A stretch of 64,000 bases of DNA from Leucobacter aridicollis (GCF_013409595.1 NZ_JACCBD010000001.1:992001-1056000); one strand, 5' to 3'. Counted from the first letter of the stretch, positions 37,263 through 46,798 are shown. Numbers and translations are program-made. The notes: generated by a model not told the origin, from the letters alone.

Positions 37263-37313
37263 GTTGGCAGTTGTGGTCGCTTGCCGGGGCGTACAGCGAC
37301 AACTACTGCCAAC
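37263..37313. repeat. Intergenic hairpin B
   Basis: Left arm GTTGGCAGTTGTGGTCGCT (37263-37281) pairs with AGCGACAACTACTGCCAAC (37295-37313) at 17 of 19 positions around a 13-base loop. It has the same total length (51 bases) as hairpin A and a nearly identical left arm, so the two look like copies of a REP-like element. Confidence 0.7.
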
Positions 37314-37381
37314 CGCCGGGGGTGTGGAGTGGGGTGGGCAGGGGCCGGGCCGGGGTGGCCCGGCCCGGGCAGGCCCGGCCC

Positions 37382-39781
37382 CTAGCCGACGTACTCCGCG
37401 AGGTGCTCGCCCGTGAGGGTGGACTTCGCCTCCACCAGGGCCGCGGGTGTGCCTTCGAAGACGACGGTGCCGCCGTCCTGCCCTGCCCCGGGCCCGATGT
37501 CGATGATCCAGTCGGCGTGGGCCATCACGGCCTGATGATGCTCGATAACGACGACGCTCTTGCCCGAGTCCACGAGCTTGTCGAGCACGCCGAGCAGCTG
37601 CTCGACATCGGCGAGATGCAGACCCGTCGTTGGCTCGTCGAGCACGTACACGCCAGCGTCTTCTGCCATCGCGATCGCGAGCTTCACGCGCTGGCGCTCG
37701 CCGCCGGAGAGCGTAGTCAGGGGCTGGCCGAGGGTGAGGTATCCGACCCCGACGTCGACGAGGCGGGACAGGATCTTCGCGGCCTTCGGCACCTTCGCGC
37801 TCGCGCCGGCTGGGGAGGTCCCGGACAGGAACTCGTTGGCGTCACTGATCGACATCTCGAGCAGCTCGGCGATGTTCTTCCCGCCCTCATCTTCGCTCCC
37901 GCCGAGCCTGTACTGCAGCACTTCGGCCTGGTAGCGCCGGCCCTCGCACTCGTCACAGGGGGTGGCGACGCCGGCCATCACGACGAGGTCGGTGTAGATA
38001 ACGCCCGCGCCCTTGCAGACCGGGCAGGCGCCCTGCGAGTTTGCCGAGAACAGCGCCGGCTTCACCCCGTTCGCCTTCGCAAACGCGGTGCGGATCGGGT
38101 CGAGCACGCCCGTGTATGTTGCAGGGTTCGACCTGCGCGATCCCTTGATGGGGGACTGGTCGACGGCGATGACTCCCTCCCGGCCCGACACGTAGCCGTG
38201 GATGAGCGACGACTTGCCGGAGCCGGCGACGCCCGTGATCGTGCACAGCACGCCGAGCGGGACGTCGACGTCGACGTCGCGGAGGTTGTTGCGGTCTGCT
38301 CCGCGCACCTCGATCTTGCCCGTGGCCTCGCGCACCGATTCCTTGAGTGAGGCGCGGTCACCAAAGTGCTTACCGGTGACGGTGTCAGACGCTGCGAGGT
38401 CGTCGACGGTGCCCTCGAAGCAGATCTCGCCGCCCGCGGCACCAGCTGCCGGGCCGAGGTCGACGACGTGGTCGGCGATCTTGATCATCTCGGGCTTGTG
38501 CTCGACGACAAGCACGGTGTTGCCCTTGTCGCGCAGCCTGAGCAGCAGGCCGTTCATGCGCTGGATGTCGTGGGGGTGGAGTCCGATCGATGGCTCGTCG
38601 AAGATGTACGTCACGTCGGTGAGGCTCGACCCGAGATGGCGGATCATCTTCGTGCGCTGCGACTCGCCGCCCGAGAGCGTGCCGGCGGGCCGGTCGAGCG
38701 ACAGGTACCCGAGCCCGATCTCAACGAACGAGTCGAGGGTGTCGCCGAGGTTTGCGAGGAGCGGCGCGACCGAAGCGTCTTCGAGCCCACGCACCCACGT
38801 GGCAAGGTCAGAGATTTGCATCATGCAGGCGTCGGCGATGGAGATGCCGTTGATCTTTGACGAGCGGGCGAGCTCGGTGAGCCGGGTGCCCTCGCACTCG
38901 GGACAGGTGTCGAAGGTGATCGCGCGGTCGACGAACGCGCGAATGTGCGGCTGCATGGCCTCGCGATCCTTCGAGAGCATCGACTTCTGAATCTTCGGGA
39001 TGAGCCCTTCGTAGGTGACGTTGATGCCGTCGACCTTGATCTTCGTCGGCTCCTTGTAGAGGAGCGCGTCGAGCTGCTTCTCGGTGAAGTCCTTGATCGG
39101 GGTGTCGGCGTCGAAGAAGTCGTTCCCGCCGAAGATGCGCCCGTACCAGCCGTCCATCGAGTACCCGGGGATCGTGAGCGCGCCCTCGTTGAGGGTCTTC
39201 GAGGCGTCGTACAGCGCGGTGAGGTCGAAGTCGCTGACCTTGCCTCGGCCCTCGCAGCGCGGGCACATGCCGCCGATGATGTTGAACGAGCGGCGCTCCT
39301 TGGTGGTGCGGCCGCCCTTCTCAAGCGTGACGGCGCCAGCGCCCGAGATCGAGGCGACGTTGAAGGAGAACGCCTTCGCGGGGCCGATGTGCGGCGTGCC
39401 GAGCCGGCTGAAGAGGATGCGCAGCATTGCGTTCGCGTCGGTCGCAGTGCCCACGGTGGAGCGCGGGTCGGCGCCCATCCGCTGCTGATCGACGAGGATC
39501 GCGGTGGTCACCCCGTCGAGCAGGTCGACGTCGGGGCGGGCGAGGGTGGGCATGAATCCCTGCACGAACGTCGAATACGTCTCGTTGATGAGCCGCTGGG
39601 ACTCGGCCGCGATCGTCGCGAATACGAGGGAGCTCTTGCCGGAGCCGGACACCCCGGTGAACGCGGTGAGGCGCCGCTTCGGGAGCTCGACGCTCACGTC
39701 CTTCAGGTTGTTTTCGCGGGCGCCATAGACGCGAATACGGTCGTGTGAATCGGCTGGATGGGAGGCTGCCTCAGTGCTCAT
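37382..39781 (-). CDS. UvrA-like ABC ATPase (UvrA2/DrrC type)
   Basis: A 799-residue paralogue of excinuclease subunit UvrA. Two ABC modules are visible: Walker A GVSGSGKSSLV with signature LSGGESQR, and GVAGSGKSSLI with LSGGERQR. Zinc cysteines occur in CPRCEGRGK, CPECEGT, CPVCKGAG and CDECEGRR. It is about 150 residues shorter than housekeeping UvrA and lacks most of the UvrB-interacting region, like class II UvrA proteins such as DrrC that protect against DNA-binding drugs. The ATG at 39781 (MSTEAASHPA) is chosen; the frame is open 33 bases further. It is divergent from a padR gene that probably regulates it. Confidence 0.88.
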   Translation of the reverse strand: MSTEAASHPADSHDRIRVYGARENNLKDVSVELPKRRLTAFTGVSGSGKSSLVFATIAAESQRLINETYSTFVQGFMPTLARPDVDLLDGVTTAILVDQQRMGADPRSTVGTATDANAMLRILFSRLGTPHIGPAKAFSFNVASISGAGAVTLEKGGRTTKERRSFNIIGGMCPRCEGRGKVSDFDLTALYDASKTLNEGALTIPGYSMDGWYGRIFGGNDFFDADTPIKDFTEKQLDALLYKEPTKIKVDGINVTYEGLIPKIQKSMLSKDREAMQPHIRAFVDRAITFDTCPECEGTRLTELARSSKINGISIADACMMQISDLATWVRGLEDASVAPLLANLGDTLDSFVEIGLGYLSLDRPAGTLSGGESQRTKMIRHLGSSLTDVTYIFDEPSIGLHPHDIQRMNGLLLRLRDKGNTVLVVEHKPEMIKIADHVVDLGPAAGAAGGEICFEGTVDDLAASDTVTGKHFGDRASLKESVREATGKIEVRGADRNNLRDVDVDVPLGVLCTITGVAGSGKSSLIHGYVSGREGVIAVDQSPIKGSRRSNPATYTGVLDPIRTAFAKANGVKPALFSANSQGACPVCKGAGVIYTDLVVMAGVATPCDECEGRRYQAEVLQYRLGGSEDEGGKNIAELLEMSISDANEFLSGTSPAGASAKVPKAAKILSRLVDVGVGYLTLGQPLTTLSGGERQRVKLAIAMAEDAGVYVLDEPTTGLHLADVEQLLGVLDKLVDSGKSVVVIEHHQAVMAHADWIIDIGPGAGQDGGTVVFEGTPAALVEAKSTLTGEHLAEYVG

Positions 39782-39832
39782 ACGCACAGCGTAGTCCTCC
39801 ACAATTGTGAGCACGGAAAAACTTGTTCATGC

Positions 39833-39861
39833 ATTGCAATACTTGCTACGCAAGGTATAGT
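39833..39861. promoter_or_regulatory. Divergent operator/promoter for padR and the UvrA paralogue
   Basis: A perfect dyad CTTGC-tac-GCAAG (39842-39854) lies between the divergent genes, adjacent to a palindromic ATTGCAAT (39833-39840). TATAGT at 39856-39861, seven bases before the padR ATG, is a -10-like box. This is a likely PadR binding site controlling both directions. Confidence 0.55.
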
Positions 39862-39868
39862 CGCCGGT

Positions 39869-40270
39869 ATGGATCCACAGGCGGAGCGAATAGCCACGAA
39901 CCTCCGCAAGGGCGTGCTCGAGTACTGCGTGCTCGCGCTGCTCTCAGGCCGCGACATGTACGGACTCGAGCTCGCGGGCGCGCTCATGGATCGCGGCCTG
40001 ACCGCGAGCGAGGGGAGCCTCTACCCGCTGCTCGCCAGGATGCGCGAAGCCGGCGCGGTCGAGACCAGGTGGGAGCAGCCTGAAGACACGGGCGGCACCC
40101 GCCCGCGGCGGTACTACGCGATCACCGCGCGGGGTCGTGAACTGCTCGCGGTCTTCGCCACGGTGTGGGGCGGGATCGCAGCCCAGGTGGAATCGCTCAT
40201 CGCCGATGCCCGACCAATTGAGCCCGCGGCGGAACCTGAGCCCGGCACAGACACCAAGGAGCCCTCATGA
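39869..40270 (+). CDS. PadR-family transcriptional regulator
   Basis: A 133-residue short PadR protein. Winged-helix landmarks: LEYCVLALLSGRDMYGLELA, SEGSLYPLLARMREAGAVE, RPRRYYAITARGRELL. The ATG at 39869 is used because TATAGT is seven bases upstream and the family's N-terminus begins here; an in-frame ATG at 39758 would add an unrelated leader. It overlaps the HAAS-type gene by four bases. Confidence 0.9.
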   Translation: MDPQAERIATNLRKGVLEYCVLALLSGRDMYGLELAGALMDRGLTASEGSLYPLLARMREAGAVETRWEQPEDTGGTRPRRYYAITARGRELLAVFATVWGGIAAQVESLIADARPIEPAAEPEPGTDTKEPS

Positions 40271-41178
40271 ATGCACGGACCCAGGCCGGGCAGGTCGAGA
40301 CGTACCTGCGCTCGCTCGGCGACGCACTCAGCGATGCGCCCGCCGCACTGCGGAACGCCGCGCTTGACGATGTCCGCGCGCACGTCGCTGAGGCCCAGGA
40401 CAGCGGGCGTTCGGACGCAGAGGCGCTCGCGGGCCTCGGCGATCCCGAAATCCTCGCGTCGCAGTATCTCGCCGAGCTCGACCCAGCGACCGTGGGGGCA
40501 GACGCGAGCGGGCGCCGGGCCGAGCGCGCAGCCTGGCTGCTGCAGGCCGCCGGCCTTGCGGTCGCGATCCTCACCGCGGCGTTCTCCGGGTTCCTGATGC
40601 GCGGTGGCGGCCAGGCAGCGCTCCTCTCGCTGATCCCCATTGCGATCGTCGCGCTCGGGCTCGTGCTTCCAACGCGGTACCGGCTCGCCTACGCCTGGGC
40701 GAGCGCCGCCTCGGTGACGGCGTTCGCCGCGATCGTCAGCGCGATCCCCGCGGCGCTCCTCTCGGTCGTCGAGTACCTGCCGTTGCTCCTCGTGGTGTGG
40801 GGCGCCGCGGTCACCCCCTGGCGGCTCTCGCGCGGGATCGGGCCGCGGGAGGCGCGGGTGTGGCGCTGGGTGGGGGCGGCGGTCGTCGCGCTCCCGGCCG
40901 TCTGGATGGGGGTCGCGGGCCTCATCGGCACGTTCGGCCTCGACTGGACCGCGTGGGTTGTGCTCGCCGTGCTCTTGGCGGTCGCCGTGTGGTGTGGGCT
41001 CGGGAGCAGGATCGCGGTGTCGGCTGTTGCCCTCGCCGGTGCAGTACTGCTGTCGATGCCATTCTTCGACGGCGGGGTCCTGACCCTCCTGTGGTGGTGG
41101 GTCGGCGGGCTCTTCCTCGCGGTGGGATTGCCGGCGGTGGTCGCGGGGCGCCAGCGGGAATCGTCGGCCGTACGCTGA
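40267..41178 (+). CDS. PadR-associated membrane protein with HAAS-like domain
   Basis: A 303-residue protein. The N-terminal ~75 residues (VETYLRSLGDALSDAPAALRNAALDDVRAHVAEA...ALAGLGDPEILASQYL as separate helices) are a HAAS-type helical domain typically encoded next to PadR regulators. Eight or so hydrophobic helices follow. Translation is coupled to padR through an ATGA overlap. It may sense or transmit an envelope signal to PadR; this is inference. Confidence 0.8.
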   Translation: MNARTQAGQVETYLRSLGDALSDAPAALRNAALDDVRAHVAEAQDSGRSDAEALAGLGDPEILASQYLAELDPATVGADASGRRAERAAWLLQAAGLAVAILTAAFSGFLMRGGGQAALLSLIPIAIVALGLVLPTRYRLAYAWASAASVTAFAAIVSAIPAALLSVVEYLPLLLVVWGAAVTPWRLSRGIGPREARVWRWVGAAVVALPAVWMGVAGLIGTFGLDWTAWVVLAVLLAVAVWCGLGSRIAVSAVALAGAVLLSMPFFDGGVLTLLWWWVGGLFLAVGLPAVVAGRQRESSAVR

Positions 41179-41217
41179 GTGCGGGCTGTTGCTGCGGGGT
41201 GCGGTTACGCTAATGCC

Positions 41218-42129
41218 ATGAGCGGGACGACACGGCGCCACGCGCGCGACGCGCGGGACCCGGGCGGGAGCCGGGAGGCGCGTTTGGGTCTCGGCCTTGT
41301 CGCCGCGCTCTGCGTGGTGCTCGCCGCCCCAGCTTTCTTCGTCGCCGAGCTGCCGTGGCTCGGGGCGGGGCTGCTCGCGGCCGGGCTCCTCGGTGCGGTC
41401 GTGGCGGACAGGCGGGCAGGGATCCGGATCTCGCCGCGGACGGGAGACCCCGCCGCGCCCTCGCTCACGCGCGATCTCTCGCTCGTCGCGCTCGGCCTGA
41501 TGATCGTGCGCACAATCCCGCTCGCGGCCGAACTCGACACGCTCTCGATGCTGCGGTTCACGCTCGCGCTCGGCGGGGCGGTGCTCGTCCCGTACCTCGT
41601 GTCGCGCTTCGTCTACGGCGACCGGGCCACGGGGTTCCCGTGGCGGGGCGAGCCGCCACGGCGGCGGTGGGGCGCGCTGCACTGGGGCTGGCTCGCTGGC
41701 GTGCTCGTGCTCGGGTGGCTGATCCTGCCGTACTACTTCATCTCATCGGGCGTATACGCGAACTGGCCGGAGGTGAACACGCCCGATCTCGTCGCTCGCC
41801 TGTTCGTTGGCGTGGGGGCCGTGGGCATCTGGGACGAACTGTTCTTCATCTGTACGGTGTTCGCGGTGATGCTGCGCCACTTCCCAGCGTGGCTCGCGAA
41901 CGTGCTCCAGGCGGTGGTGTTCGTGTCGTTCCTCTGGGAACTCGGCTACCGCGCGTGGGGCCCACTCCTGACAATCCCGTTTGCGCTCGTGCAGGGTCTC
42001 ATCTTCCTGCGGACGCGCTCGCTCGGGTACGTCGTGACCGTGCACCTCTTATTCGACGCCGTGGTCTTCGCTGTGCTCGTGCACGCGCACAACCCGGCGC
42101 TGTTCGACGTCTTCCCGACGGCCCCGTAG
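41218..42129 (+). CDS. CPBP-like intramembrane protein
   Basis: A 303-residue protein with about eight hydrophobic helices. The C-terminal half resembles CPBP (Abi) intramembrane proteases: WDELFFICTVFAVMLRHF, FVSFLWELGY and VTVHLLFDAVVF take the places of the usual E-E-x-x-x-R, F-x-x-x-H and H-x-x-x-N/D motifs. The first glutamate pair is D-E, and the middle histidine is not obvious, so proteolytic activity is doubtful. The ATG at 41218 is chosen because TACGCT at 41206-41211 is six bases upstream. Confidence 0.7.
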   Translation: MSGTTRRHARDARDPGGSREARLGLGLVAALCVVLAAPAFFVAELPWLGAGLLAAGLLGAVVADRRAGIRISPRTGDPAAPSLTRDLSLVALGLMIVRTIPLAAELDTLSMLRFTLALGGAVLVPYLVSRFVYGDRATGFPWRGEPPRRRWGALHWGWLAGVLVLGWLILPYYFISSGVYANWPEVNTPDLVARLFVGVGAVGIWDELFFICTVFAVMLRHFPAWLANVLQAVVFVSFLWELGYRAWGPLLTIPFALVQGLIFLRTRSLGYVVTVHLLFDAVVFAVLVHAHNPALFDVFPTAP

Positions 42130-42220
42130 GCGCCCGGGACTCCGGGAGGCGCCCCTGGGGGTTCTGTCAGCTCCTCCGGCAGCCCCGTCGGTGCCGTCGG
42201 GTGCCGTTGGTGCCGTCGGG

Positions 42221-42658
42221 CTAGCGTGCGAGGAGACCGGCGATCCGGCGTACCGCGAACTCGTACCCCTGGATGCCCGCGCCGGTAATCACGAACTCGG
42301 CGAGCGGGGAGAGGAACGAGTGGTGGCGGAACTCCTCGCGGGCGAAGACGTTCGAGATGTGGATCTCGGCGAACGGCAGCGGCACCCCAGCGAGCGCGTC
42401 GCGCAGCACGACGGACGTGTGCGTGAGGCCAGCCGGATTGATGATGATCGCTGAGCAGTCATGGCGCGCCTCGTGGATCGCGTCAAGGATCTCACCCTCG
42501 TGATTCGACTGCACGGCACGGACATCGATGCCGTATTCCTTCGCGACGCGGAACACGAGGCGCTCGACGTCTTTGAGGGTGTCGCTGCCGTAAATCTCAG
42601 GCTCGCGGGTGCCGAGCAGGTTGAGGTTCGGCCCGTTCACCAGCAGGATCCGCTTCAT
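42221..42658 (-). CDS. aroQ: 3-dehydroquinate dehydratase, type II
   Basis: A 145-residue enzyme of the shikimate pathway converting 3-dehydroquinate to 3-dehydroshikimate. Motifs: [20 protein letters not shown] with the catalytic tyrosine, [32 protein letters not shown] and the HISN strand. The ATG at 42658 matches the family; the frame is open 36 bases upstream. AGGAGTGTGCCGAG precedes it on the coding strand. Divergent from trmB. Confidence 0.95.
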   Translation of the reverse strand: MKRILLVNGPNLNLLGTREPEIYGSDTLKDVERLVFRVAKEYGIDVRAVQSNHEGEILDAIHEARHDCSAIIINPAGLTHTSVVLRDALAGVPLPFAEIHISNVFAREEFRHHSFLSPLAEFVITGAGIQGYEFAVRRIAGLLAR

Positions 42659-42778
42659 CTCGGCACACTCCTTGTGACTCGTTTGGTGTCTCACTATCGT
42701 AGCCCCGCGCCGAGCTCGCGGCGGGATACGCGGAGCGCCGTAATTGCACTCTCAGGGGCGCCCGGCTACCGTTGACGG

Positions 42779-43516
42779 GTGACTGAGCAGCCGCGCAAGC
42801 CTTTTGATCCCTCGACATTCCGCGACAAGCCCGTATCGTTTGTCCGCCGCAGCGGCAGGATGACGCCGTCGCAGGAGCGGGCCTGGGAAGAGTCGCGTAG
42901 CGACTTCCTGCTCGAGATCGCGCACGGTCCCGCCGCCACGAGTGTCGCAGCTGGGGAGACGGGAGACCCCGCCGAGATCTTCGGGCGCGAGGCCGACCTC
43001 ATCGTCGAGGTGGGTTCGGGACAGGGGCACCAGATCCTCTCCGCCGCTGCGGCTCGGCCGGAGACGAACTTTCTCGCCGTTGAGGTGTTCCGCGCGGGGC
43101 TCGCGCGGACCGTCATTCGGGCGGCGGACGCCGGGCTCACGAACCTGCGTCTCGCGGAGGTCAACGCGCCGGAGCTGCTCGAGCACTACCTGCCCGAGGG
43201 GTCGGTCGCTGAGATCTGGGTGTTCTTCCCTGACCCGTGGAAGAAGGCCAAGCACCACAAGCGCAGGCTCATCAGCGCGGACTTCGCTCGGATCGCGCAC
43301 CGAGCGCTCAAGCCTGGCGGCGTGCTGCGCCTCGGCACCGACTGGCAGAACTACGCCGATCACATGCGTGAGGTGATGGACGAGGCCCCCGGCTTCGAGC
43401 GCGCGTTCGAGGGCGACTGGGCTGAACGGTACGAGGGGCGCGTGCTCACCGCGTTCGAGAACAAGGGCATTGAGAAGGGCCGCGACATCCGCGACCTCAC
43501 CTACCGCAAGATCTAG
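42779..43516 (+). CDS. trmB: tRNA (guanine46-N7)-methyltransferase
   Basis: A 245-residue SAM-dependent methyltransferase making m7G46 in tRNA variable loops. SAM motif LIVEVGSGQGHQIL, and the family-specific FPDPWKKAKHHKRRL and GTDWQNYADHM segments are present. GTG at 42779 with TACCGT at 42767-42772 six bases before it suggests a leaderless message. Confidence 0.94.
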   Translation: MTEQPRKPFDPSTFRDKPVSFVRRSGRMTPSQERAWEESRSDFLLEIAHGPAATSVAAGETGDPAEIFGREADLIVEVGSGQGHQILSAAAARPETNFLAVEVFRAGLARTVIRAADAGLTNLRLAEVNAPELLEHYLPEGSVAEIWVFFPDPWKKAKHHKRRLISADFARIAHRALKPGGVLRLGTDWQNYADHMREVMDEAPGFERAFEGDWAERYEGRVLTAFENKGIEKGRDIRDLTYRKI

Positions 43517-43676
43517 CGGCCGGGCTCAGCCGGGCCGTCTCGTCGGGCGGCTCTTCGCGCCGTCCGTCTGGGATCGACGATGGGAATGTCTCCGGGCCTA
43601 ACTTCGGGCAGGTCTTCTGCCGATCCCATACGTTGCGACGGGAGTTTGGGGTGCCGCGACACGCGACACGCCCGGG

Positions 43677-43705
43677 TTGCACCGTGCGAATCCCTGTGTC
43701 AGAAT
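43677..43705 (+). promoter_or_regulatory. Candidate S10-operon promoter
   Basis: TTGCAC (43677-43682), 17-base spacer, CAGAAT (43700-43705). Transcription would begin near 43712, leaving a 5' UTR of about 275 bases before rpsJ. Confidence 0.55.
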
Positions 43706-43987
43706 AGACAGGTTCAGTACTCCGTGCATGCGGATCACTGCCAGGTAGTGCATTGCCCCTCGACATGATCGGGGTGTGAGGCCGCGGGCAGCGAACACAG
43801 CCTGCACGCCGAGAGGCGGCCAGACGCAAGTCCGGCCGTTTTGGTGCGTGCAGAAATTGATAGGTGAACAGAGACCCAGCATTACGGCACTTCAGGGTGC
43901 CCGTCTGCCAAGGGCGCTGGTACGCAAGACGTCCAATGCTGTCGGCCACAAGCCGGGAGTACGACGCAAGTAGAAAGTAGAGATGTC
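43706..43987 (+). ncRNA. Structured leader of the S10 operon
   Basis: No gene is seen between trmB and rpsJ (471 bases). The transcribed part can form two stems. In the first, CTGCACGC (43802-43809) pairs with GCGTGCAG (43846-43853) around an inner CGGCC/GGCCG stem that ends in GTTTT. In the second, CAGCATT (43877-43883) pairs with AATGCTG (43935-43941). Ribosomal-protein operons are commonly autoregulated through such leaders (L4 in gamma-proteobacteria), so a binding site for one of the encoded proteins is plausible. Confidence 0.5.
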
Positions 43988-44296
43988 ATGGCGGGACAGA
44001 AGATCCGCATTCGACTCAAGTCGTATGACCACGAGGTCATTGATAGCTCAGCGCGCAAGATCGTGGATACGGTCACCCGCGCGGGCGCAACCGTGATCGG
44101 CCCCGTGCCGCTCCCCACGGAAAAGAACGTGATCGCTGTGATCCGTTCGCCGCACAAGTACAAGGACAGCCGCGAGCACTTTGAGAAGCGCACGCACAAG
44201 CGCCTGATCGACATCGTCGATCCCACCCCGAAGGCCGTCGATTCGCTCATGCGTCTCGATCTCCCGGCCGATGTCAACATCGAGATCAAGCTCTAA
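43988..44296 (+). CDS. rpsJ: 30S ribosomal protein S10
   Basis: 102 residues, full length. [19 protein letters not shown] and the [15 protein letters not shown] loop are diagnostic. S10 sits in the 30S head and also pairs with NusB in antitermination. First gene of the S10 operon, preceded by a long structured leader. Confidence 0.98.
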   Translation: MAGQKIRIRLKSYDHEVIDSSARKIVDTVTRAGATVIGPVPLPTEKNVIAVIRSPHKYKDSREHFEKRTHKRLIDIVDPTPKAVDSLMRLDLPADVNIEIKL

Positions 44297-44310
44297 GGGG
44301 GGATCCAGAC

Positions 44311-44964
44311 ATGACTGCAGTACGTAATGTGAAGGGTCTCCTGGGCACCAAGCTCGGCATGACTCAGGTATGGGACGAGGACGGCAAGGTCGTTCCCGTT
44401 ACCGTCATCGAGGTGGCGCCTAACGTTGTCACCCAGATCCGTACCCCCGAGGTCGACGGCTACAGCGCCGTTCAGATCGCCGCGGGTCAGATCGATCCCC
44501 GCAAGGTGAACCAGCCCTCGGCTGGTCACTTCGAGAAGGCCGGCGTGACGCCGCGCCGCCACATCACCGAGATCCGCACCGCCGACGCTGCTGAGTACAG
44601 CCTCGGTCAGGAGCTCACCATCGAGGGCGCATTCGAAGCCGGTCAGAAGATCGACGTCGTTGGCACTTCGAAGGGTAAGGGCTTCGCGGGCGCCATGAAG
44701 CGTCACAACTTCAAGGGCGTTGGCGCTTCGCACGGTGCACACCGCAACCACCGTAAGCCTGGCTCCGTCGGTGGCGCAGCAACTCCTGGTCGCGTCTTCC
44801 GCGGCAAGAAGATGCCTGGCCGTATGGGTACCGATCGCGTGACCGTGCAGAACCTCACCGTTCAGGCGATCGACGCCGAGAAGGGCCTCATCCTCGTTAA
44901 GGGTGCAGTTCCCGGTGCGCGTGGTCGTCTCGTTTTCGTCCGCAACGCAGTGAAGGGGGCGTAG
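44311..44964 (+). CDS. rplC: 50S ribosomal protein L3
   Basis: 217 residues. [20 protein letters not shown] at the N-terminus and the [15 protein letters not shown] loop reaching towards the peptidyl transferase centre identify L3. AAGGGGGGAT lies before the ATG. Fourteen bases after rpsJ. Confidence 0.98.
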   Translation: MTAVRNVKGLLGTKLGMTQVWDEDGKVVPVTVIEVAPNVVTQIRTPEVDGYSAVQIAAGQIDPRKVNQPSAGHFEKAGVTPRRHITEIRTADAAEYSLGQELTIEGAFEAGQKIDVVGTSKGKGFAGAMKRHNFKGVGASHGAHRNHRKPGSVGGAATPGRVFRGKKMPGRMGTDRVTVQNLTVQAIDAEKGLILVKGAVPGARGRLVFVRNAVKGA

Positions 44965-44967
44965 TTC

Positions 44968-45621
44968 ATGGCTACCGCTACCAAGCTCGAGGTTTTCGAC
45001 GCGAAGGGCAAGAAGGCTGGGTCGGTTGACCTTCCCGAGGCTATCTTCGGCGCTGAGACCAACGTTCCGCTGATCCACCAGGTGGTCACGGCACAGCTGG
45101 CTGCTGCCCGTCAGGGTACGCACAAGACCAAGACCCGTGGCGAGCGCTCGGGTTCCGGCGTCAAGCCGTTCAAGCAGAAGGGCACTGGCCGTGCACGCCA
45201 GGGCTCGGTCCGCATGCCGCAGCACCGCGGCGGTGGCATCGTCCACGGGCCCGTGCCCCGCGATTACTCGCAGCGCACCCCCAAGAAGATGATCGCTGCT
45301 GCACTCGTTGGCCTGCTCTCGGACCGCGCACGCGCGAACCGTCTGCACGTCGTCGAGGGCTTCGGCATCGCTGACAAGCCGAGCACCAAGACCGCGCGCG
45401 AGTTCCTCGCACAGGTCGCACCGGGCAACCGCGTGCTCGTGGTCGTAGACCGCGAAGACGTGCTCACCGTGCTCAGCGTTCAGAACCTTCCGAACGTTCA
45501 CGTGCTGTTCCACGATCAGCTCAACGCCTACGACGTTGTCGTCAGTGACGATCTCGTCTTCACCAAGGCAGCTTTCGACGCGTTCGTCGAGGGTCGCGCC
45601 GTTAAGGAGGACTCGAAGTGA
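44968..45621 (+). CDS. rplD: 50S ribosomal protein L4
   Basis: 217 residues. The long loop lining the exit tunnel is recognisable in [20 protein letters not shown] and [12 protein letters not shown]4 is the autoregulator of the S10 operon in E. coli; the leader noted upstream could be its target here. It overlaps rplW by four bases. Confidence 0.98.
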   Translation: MATATKLEVFDAKGKKAGSVDLPEAIFGAETNVPLIHQVVTAQLAAARQGTHKTKTRGERSGSGVKPFKQKGTGRARQGSVRMPQHRGGGIVHGPVPRDYSQRTPKKMIAAALVGLLSDRARANRLHVVEGFGIADKPSTKTAREFLAQVAPGNRVLVVVDREDVLTVLSVQNLPNVHVLFHDQLNAYDVVVSDDLVFTKAAFDAFVEGRAVKEDSK

Positions 45622-45917
45622 GCATGAACAAGGCTGCGCACGACGTCATCATCCGCCCGATCGTCTCGGAGAAGAGCTACGGCCTCATCGACGCAAACGG
45701 ACAGTACACCTTCGAGGTTGCTCCCACCGCGTCGAAGACTGAGATCAAGCTCGCCATCGAGTCGGTATTCGGTGTGAAGGTCGCAAAGATCAACACCCTG
45801 AACCGCAAGGGCAAGACCCGCCGCACGAAGTTTGGCCTCGGCAAGCGCAAGGACACCAAGCGCGCCATCGTCACGCTGAAGTCGGGCTCCATCGACATCT
45901 TCACGGCTGCGCTGTAG
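45618..45917 (+). CDS. rplW: 50S ribosomal protein L23
   Basis: 99 residues, including [16 protein letters not shown] and the tip loop [20 protein letters not shown]23 lies at the exit of the peptide tunnel and docks trigger factor and SRP. GTG start overlapping the rplD stop. Confidence 0.98.
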   Translation: MSMNKAAHDVIIRPIVSEKSYGLIDANGQYTFEVAPTASKTEIKLAIESVFGVKVAKINTLNRKGKTRRTKFGLGKRKDTKRAIVTLKSGSIDIFTAAL

Positions 45918-45939
45918 AAGGGGCGAGAAGGAACACAAC

Positions 45940-46776
45940 ATGGCAATTCGCAAGTACAAGCCGACGACCCCCGGTCGTCGCGGGTCGAGCGTTGCTGATT
46001 TCGCTGAGATCACGCGCTCCACGCCCGAGAAGTCGCTGCTGCGTCCGCTCCCCAAGACGGGTGGCCGCAACAACCAGGGCCGTATCACGACCCGTCACAT
46101 CGGTGGTGGCCACAAGCGCCAGTACCGCGTCATCGACTTCCGTCGCAATGACAAGGACGGCGTCAACGCCCGCGTAGCGCACATCGAGTACGATCCCAAC
46201 CGCACCGCGCGCATCGCGCTGCTGCACTTTGAGGACGGCACGAAGCGTTACATCATCGCTCCGAACAAGCTCAAGCAGGGCGACATCGTCGAGTCGGGTG
46301 CCGGCTCGGACATCAAGCCCGGCAACAACATGCCGCTGAAGAACATCCCCACGGGTACTGTTATTCACGCCATTGAGCTGAAGCCCGGTGGGGGAGCGAA
46401 GCTCGCTCGTTCCGCTGGTTCCTCGGTTCGCCTCGTGGCGAAGGATGGCCCCTACGCCCAGCTGCGTCTCCCCTCGGGCGAGATCCGCAACGTCGACGCG
46501 CGCTGCCGCGCGACCGTCGGCGAGGTCGGCAACGCTGAGCAGTCGAACATCAACTGGGGTAAGGCCGGCCGTATGCGCTGGAAGGGCGTCCGCCCGACCG
46601 TGCGTGGTGTCGTCATGAACCCGGTGGATCACCCCCACGGTGGTGGCGAAGGCCGCACCTCGGGTGGCCGTCACCCGGTTAGCCCCTGGGGCCAGAAGGA
46701 AGGCCGTACGCGCCGTCCGAACAAGGAAAGCGACAAGCTCATTGTGCGCCGCCGTAACGCTGGCAAGAAGCGCTAG
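45940..46776 (+). CDS. rplB: 50S ribosomal protein L2
   Basis: 278 residues. [20 protein letters not shown] and the C-terminal [17 protein letters not shown] loop, with the histidine close to the peptidyl transferase centre, identify L2. Full length. Confidence 0.98.
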   Translation: MAIRKYKPTTPGRRGSSVADFAEITRSTPEKSLLRPLPKTGGRNNQGRITTRHIGGGHKRQYRVIDFRRNDKDGVNARVAHIEYDPNRTARIALLHFEDGTKRYIIAPNKLKQGDIVESGAGSDIKPGNNMPLKNIPTGTVIHAIELKPGGGAKLARSAGSSVRLVAKDGPYAQLRLPSGEIRNVDARCRATVGEVGNAEQSNINWGKAGRMRWKGVRPTVRGVVMNPVDHPHGGGEGRTSGGRHPVSPWGQKEGRTRRPNKESDKLIVRRRNAGKKR

Positions 46777-46798
46777 TCGGCAGGTAGGAGAATAGAAG

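Larger units (their letters stand above)
37051..37381. other. Repeat-rich interval without a gene
   Basis: 331 bases between the AbiEi-like gene and the convergent UvrA paralogue. It holds four 15-base tandem units and two related hairpins that share the stem word GTTGGCAGTTGTGGTCGC, then a Pro/Gly-codon-like GC-rich tail before the UvrA stop. No convincing coding sequence is present. Confidence 0.65.

Noticed and set aside
41218..42129. Active CAAX-type protease
   Set aside because: The catalytic motifs are only partly preserved (D-E rather than E-E, no clear middle histidine), so only a CPBP-like fold is claimed.
43517..43987. Small genes or a tRNA in the gap before rpsJ
   Set aside because: No tRNA cloverleaf with T-loop was found, and the small frames have no homology or ribosome-binding site. 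Leader RNA explains the gap better.
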